Part shown: piece after piece, positions 5,960 to 7,895 of the stretch | Numbering within the stretch: position 1 is the first letter of the stretch | Layout: each line of letters begins with the position of its first letter | Source of the DNA: an uncultured Clostridia bacterium | GTDB lineage: Bacteria; Bacillota; Clostridia; Christensenellales; Aristaeellaceae | Assembly: GCA_946496415.1 (NCBI GenBank) | Contig: CAMMGP010000044.1 | Coordinates: 1 to 7,895, forward strand | Length of the DNA: 7,895 nucleotides | Direction: 5' to 3' | Notes under the pieces: model-generated | Told to the model about the DNA's origin: nothing | Seen by the model: the letters and a program-made list of their open reading frames with translations, nothing else | The model's database searches: none | Position numbers and translations under genes: made by a program

Positions 5960-6195
5960 GCACTTTGGCCCAGCGGAACGCGCTTGCATGCGCTTTCCAG
6001 ACGTGGCTCGGCGTCCTGCTTCCAGGAAAATTTCGGCCGGGGGAGCGCATGCGGGCGCGTCAGAGCACTTTCCACCGCTCGCATATATCTATGCGTAAAA
6101 GGCAGCTTTTGCGAATAGATATCGTCGATTTGAACGATTCCGCAGTTTTCCGCTTGCCAGGCTCTTTTTCGCCCGCCGCCCTGTAAGGAGAAACC
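5960..6195 (+). other. Non-coding gap rich in inverted repeats, upstream of the recombinase
   Basis: No credible gene is seen in this 236-bp stretch. It holds an imperfect hairpin at 5975-5998 (GGAA-c-GCGC, loop TTGCAT, GCGC-t-TTCC), a short TCCTG/CAGGA hairpin at 6014-6027 and the large palindrome at 6085-6122. AGCACTTT occurs twice (5959-5966 and about 6064-6071). No T-tract follows any of these hairpins, so none is a convincing terminator. I see no convincing promoter for the recombinase; TTGCGA at 6110-6115 has no good -10 partner. The recombinase could be read from the cysteine-rich gene's promoter. Confidence 0.6.
6085..6122. repeat. 38-bp near-perfect palindrome upstream of the xer gene
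   Basis: Arms ATATCTATGCGTAAAAG (6085-6101) and CTTTTGCGAATAGATAT (6106-6122) flank a 4-bp centre GCAG. Fifteen of 17 positions pair as Watson-Crick, one is a G-T wobble and one is a mismatch. Centred in it is an 11-6-11 layout (6090-6100, 6101-6106, 6107-6117) like a Xer dif site. It is 73 bp upstream of the recombinase start. No T-run follows on either strand, so it is not a normal terminator. A dif-like recombination site, an operator or an mRNA hairpin are all possible. Confidence 0.85.
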
Positions 6196-7281
6196 ATGCC
6201 CAAGGATCTGAACTATTCCCAGCAACGCGCCCAGGAGATCACGCTTTTGACGCGCGAGGTGCTTCTCGATCTCCCCGCCGTCTGCACAGATTTTCTTCGC
6301 GCCATCGAGCCAACCACGCAGCCCCTGACGCGCTATGCCTATGCCTGCGATCTGCGGCTGTTTTTCCAATACCTGCAATCCGAAGTCCCGCGCTTTGCCG
6401 GCAAAGCGCCTGCGAACTGGACGTGCGCGGAACTTGCCAACGTCACCGCACGCGACATCAACATGTATCTGGAATACCTCTCCCTCTATTACAAGGACGA
6501 CGAAGCCGTCACCAACGCCGAACTTGGCAGGATGCGAAAACTATCGTCGCTGCGCAGTTTTTACCATTATTTGTTCAAAAACGCATTAATTAACTCTGAT
6601 ATAACACTTTTGGTCGATATGCCCAAAAGACATAGCAAGCCTATCATCCACCTCGAGGTGGATGAAGTAGCGCGCCTGCTCGATCTGGTGGAGAGCGGTG
6701 AAAAACAGACGCAGCATCAGAAGCGCTATAACGACCACACGCGGCTGAGAGATCTTGCCATCCTTACGCTCTTTCTCGGCACGGGCATCCGCGTCAGCGA
6801 ACTGGTAGGCATTGACATCGACGATTTGGATTTTGATGTCGGCGGCTTTATGGTCACGCGCAAAGGCGGCAGTCAGGCGATTCTCTACTTTCCCGACGAA
6901 GTCGCGACCGTCCTCAAGGACTATCTCCTCGCCCGCAAGGCGATGACGCCCCTGCCGGGACATGAAAACGCGCTCTTTCTCTCCTTGCAGAACAGGCGCA
7001 TCTCCGTGCGCGCCGTGCAGCAGATGGTCAAAAAGTACGCCACGCAGGCCGCGCCGCTGAAAAAACACCTGAGTCCGCACAAGCTGCGCTCCACGTTCGG
7101 CACCAACCTTTACCGCGAGACGGGCGACATCTATCTCGTGGCCGACGTCCTCGGTCATTCGGACGTCAACACCACTCGTCGTCACTATGCTGCCATGGCC
7201 GACGAACGCCGCCGCATGGCCGCGCGCAAGGTCAAACTGCGCGAGGACAGCGAGGAAAAACCGTCGGACGATAAGGCATGA
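6196..7281 (+). CDS. Tyrosine recombinase, XerS-like single Xer
   Basis: 361 aa. An N-terminal SAM-like core-binding domain (about 22-130, including YAYACDLRLFFQYL) is followed by a catalytic domain (about 150-335). The full active-site set is present: R199 (GTGIRVSEL), K223 (TRKGG), H295 and R298 (SPHKLRSTFGT), H321 (VLGHSDVNTT) and nucleophile Y331 (RRHYA). Ser299 replaces the His usual in the HxLRH motif of XerC/XerD. The length, the long segment before the catalytic domain (165-183) and the RDLAIL, TRKGG and ALFLSL blocks recall streptococcal XerS (356 aa) rather than the ~300-aa XerC/XerD. It probably resolves chromosome dimers, though an integrase role is not excluded; no phage or transposon genes flank it. 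TAAGGAGA (6184-6191) fixes the ATG. An A+T-rich patch (6558-6612) lies at the domain hinge. The tail (340-361) is highly charged. Confidence 0.92.
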   Translation: MPKDLNYSQQRAQEITLLTREVLLDLPAVCTDFLRAIEPTTQPLTRYAYACDLRLFFQYLQSEVPRFAGKAPANWTCAELANVTARDINMYLEYLSLYYKDDEAVTNAELGRMRKLSSLRSFYHYLFKNALINSDITLLVDMPKRHSKPIIHLEVDEVARLLDLVESGEKQTQHQKRYNDHTRLRDLAILTLFLGTGIRVSELVGIDIDDLDFDVGGFMVTRKGGSQAILYFPDEVATVLKDYLLARKAMTPLPGHENALFLSLQNRRISVRAVQQMVKKYATQAAPLKKHLSPHKLRSTFGTNLYRETGDIYLVADVLGHSDVNTTRRHYAAMADERRRMAARKVKLREDSEEKPSDDKA

Positions 7282-7305
7282 GCGATGCCGCGCAAAACGA
7301 TTCCA

Positions 7306-7346
7306 AAACAGACCGATGTATGACGATCATCGACATCGGTCTGTTT
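7306..7346. terminator. Strong bidirectional intrinsic terminator
   Basis: A perfect 14-bp stem pairs AAACAGACCGATGT (7306-7319) with ACATCGGTCTGTTT (7333-7346). Inside the loop a further ATGA/TCAT pairing can stack. On the plus strand it is followed by CTCTTTCG and on the minus strand by TTGGAATCGTTTTG, with A/T runs on both flanks. It lies 24 bp after the recombinase stop and 10 bp after the stop of the convergent gene, so it should end both. Confidence 0.9.
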
Positions 7347-7356
7347 CTCTTTCGCG

Positions 7357-7890
7357 TCACGGTTTCGCCAATGCATGCCCCAACGCAGCATTAAGCGCCG
7401 CTTCCATGGCCTGCCCATGCTTTCCCGCGCAGTCCGCAGCGGCCTCATCGCCGAGAAAGGCAGCCAGCGCCTCGCCGGAGATGGACTGCCCTTGCAGGTC
7501 ATAAGCGTGCAATCCATCGCCATCGGCCTGCTTTCCCAGCAGCGCGCCTGCCTTGCAGACGCCGAAGAGGTAGACATCTTCGTCATAGACGGCGGCGAAG
7601 AGCACTGGCGGCTCGATCTGTGCGCTCAGAGCCAGCGCCGCATTTTCCACAGTCTCAAAACCGAGGCGCATATCATTGAGGACGAGCGCCTTGCCGCGTT
7701 CAGCGACGCTCGCGCCACGCGCCGCGACCTCCTGAAATTTCGATACCATCGCCCGCAGCACACCGGCCTGCTTCTCGTCCACGTCACCGCCAAGGCCGAG
7801 TTTTTCCATAAAAGACACGGGATCCGGCATCGCAAGAGGCTTCAAAGGCATGGCCTTCTGCCACGCGGAGCGCAGCGCTTCCTCGCTCAT
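7357..7890 (-). CDS. Hypothetical protein, function unknown, 5' end uncertain
   Basis: 177 aa if it begins at the ATG at 7888-7890, but only five bases remain upstream and no Shine-Dalgarno site can be seen, so the gene may continue past the right edge. The N-terminal part (about 20-75) looks helical and charged (FMEKLGLGGDVDEKQ). A central hydrophobic strand-like stretch, PPVLFAAVYDEDVYLFGVCKAG (in three parts: residues 94-99, 100-108 and 109-115), is followed by an Ala-rich helical C-terminus. There is no signal peptide, membrane segment or catalytic motif I can recognise. It converges on the recombinase and shares its terminator, which together with an unbroken frame supports a real gene. 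I assign no function. Confidence 0.68.
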   Translation of the reverse strand: MSEEALRSAWQKAMPLKPLAMPDPVSFMEKLGLGGDVDEKQAGVLRAMVSKFQEVAARGASVAERGKALVLNDMRLGFETVENAALALSAQIEPPVLFAAVYDEDVYLFGVCKAGALLGKQADGDGLHAYDLQGQSISGEALAAFLGDEAAADCAGKHGQAMEAALNAALGHALAKP

Positions 7891-7895
7891 CGCGT

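Noticed and set aside
5975..5998. Hairpin GGAA-GCGC...GCGC-TTCC as a terminator
   Set aside because: The stem is short, with an internal mismatch, and no T-run follows.
6085..6122. The palindrome as an intrinsic terminator for the cysteine-rich gene
   Set aside because: There is no T-tract after it on either strand and the stem is A+T-rich, so it does not fit intrinsic termination.
5914..6378. Minus-strand open frame of 154 codons across the gap before the recombinase
   Set aside because: It overlaps the ends of two real genes and the palindrome. It has no upstream Shine-Dalgarno that I can support and no recognisable domain.
7278..7394. Short ORF starting at ATGA overlapping the recombinase stop
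   Set aside because: It runs through the strong terminator and antisense to the next gene; 38 codons with no recognisable features.
1..7895. CRISPR array, tRNA, rRNA or insertion sequence
   Set aside because: I saw no spaced direct repeats, cloverleaf-like sequence, rRNA-like stretch or transposase. The Xer-type protein lacks mobile-element companions.

Overview
The window looks like chromosomal DNA from a GC-rich member of the Firmicutes, most likely a Clostridia-type lineage. The evidence is an endonuclease-type MutL with a zinc motif, a YnbB-type PLP enzyme directly behind miaA, a LexA with a Gram-positive style GAAC-N4-GTTC operator, strong purine-rich Shine-Dalgarno sites, and a single Xer recombinase that resembles the streptococcal XerS type more than XerC/XerD. 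The organism assignment is an inference from these traits; no rRNA or species marker is present.

Layout. Bases 1-4876 hold a dense plus-strand run: the 3' end of mutS, a GNAT acetyltransferase, mutL, miaA (TTG start) and a ynbB-type PLP enzyme. Gaps are 12-24 bp, except a 4-bp ATGA overlap between the last two, so co-transcription is likely. A GC-rich hairpin at 4893-4928 separates this run from lexA, which converges on it from the minus strand. LexA's own promoter (5583-5610) overlaps a LexA box (5608-5621), the usual autoregulation.

Divergent from lexA is a short gene for a 66-aa protein with eight cysteines, with its own promoter and an unusually short leader. A 236-bp gap follows that holds a striking 38-bp near-perfect palindrome (6085-6122). 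Next comes a 361-aa tyrosine recombinase with a complete catalytic set. The recombinase gene ends at a strong A-hairpin-T terminator (7306-7346) that also serves a convergent, unrecognised minus-strand gene reaching the right edge.

Functionally the window is a genome-maintenance neighbourhood: mismatch repair (MutS, MutL), SOS control (LexA) and probable chromosome-dimer resolution or site-specific recombination (Xer), with tRNA modification (MiaA) in the usual mutL-miaA linkage. Most genes are ordinary housekeeping. The parts worth a second look are the palindrome next to the XerS-like gene as a possible dif-like target, the cysteine-rich small protein with an internal duplication, the 21-bp in-frame tandem repeats in the MutL linker, and the motif-dense lexA/cysteine-protein intergenic region.
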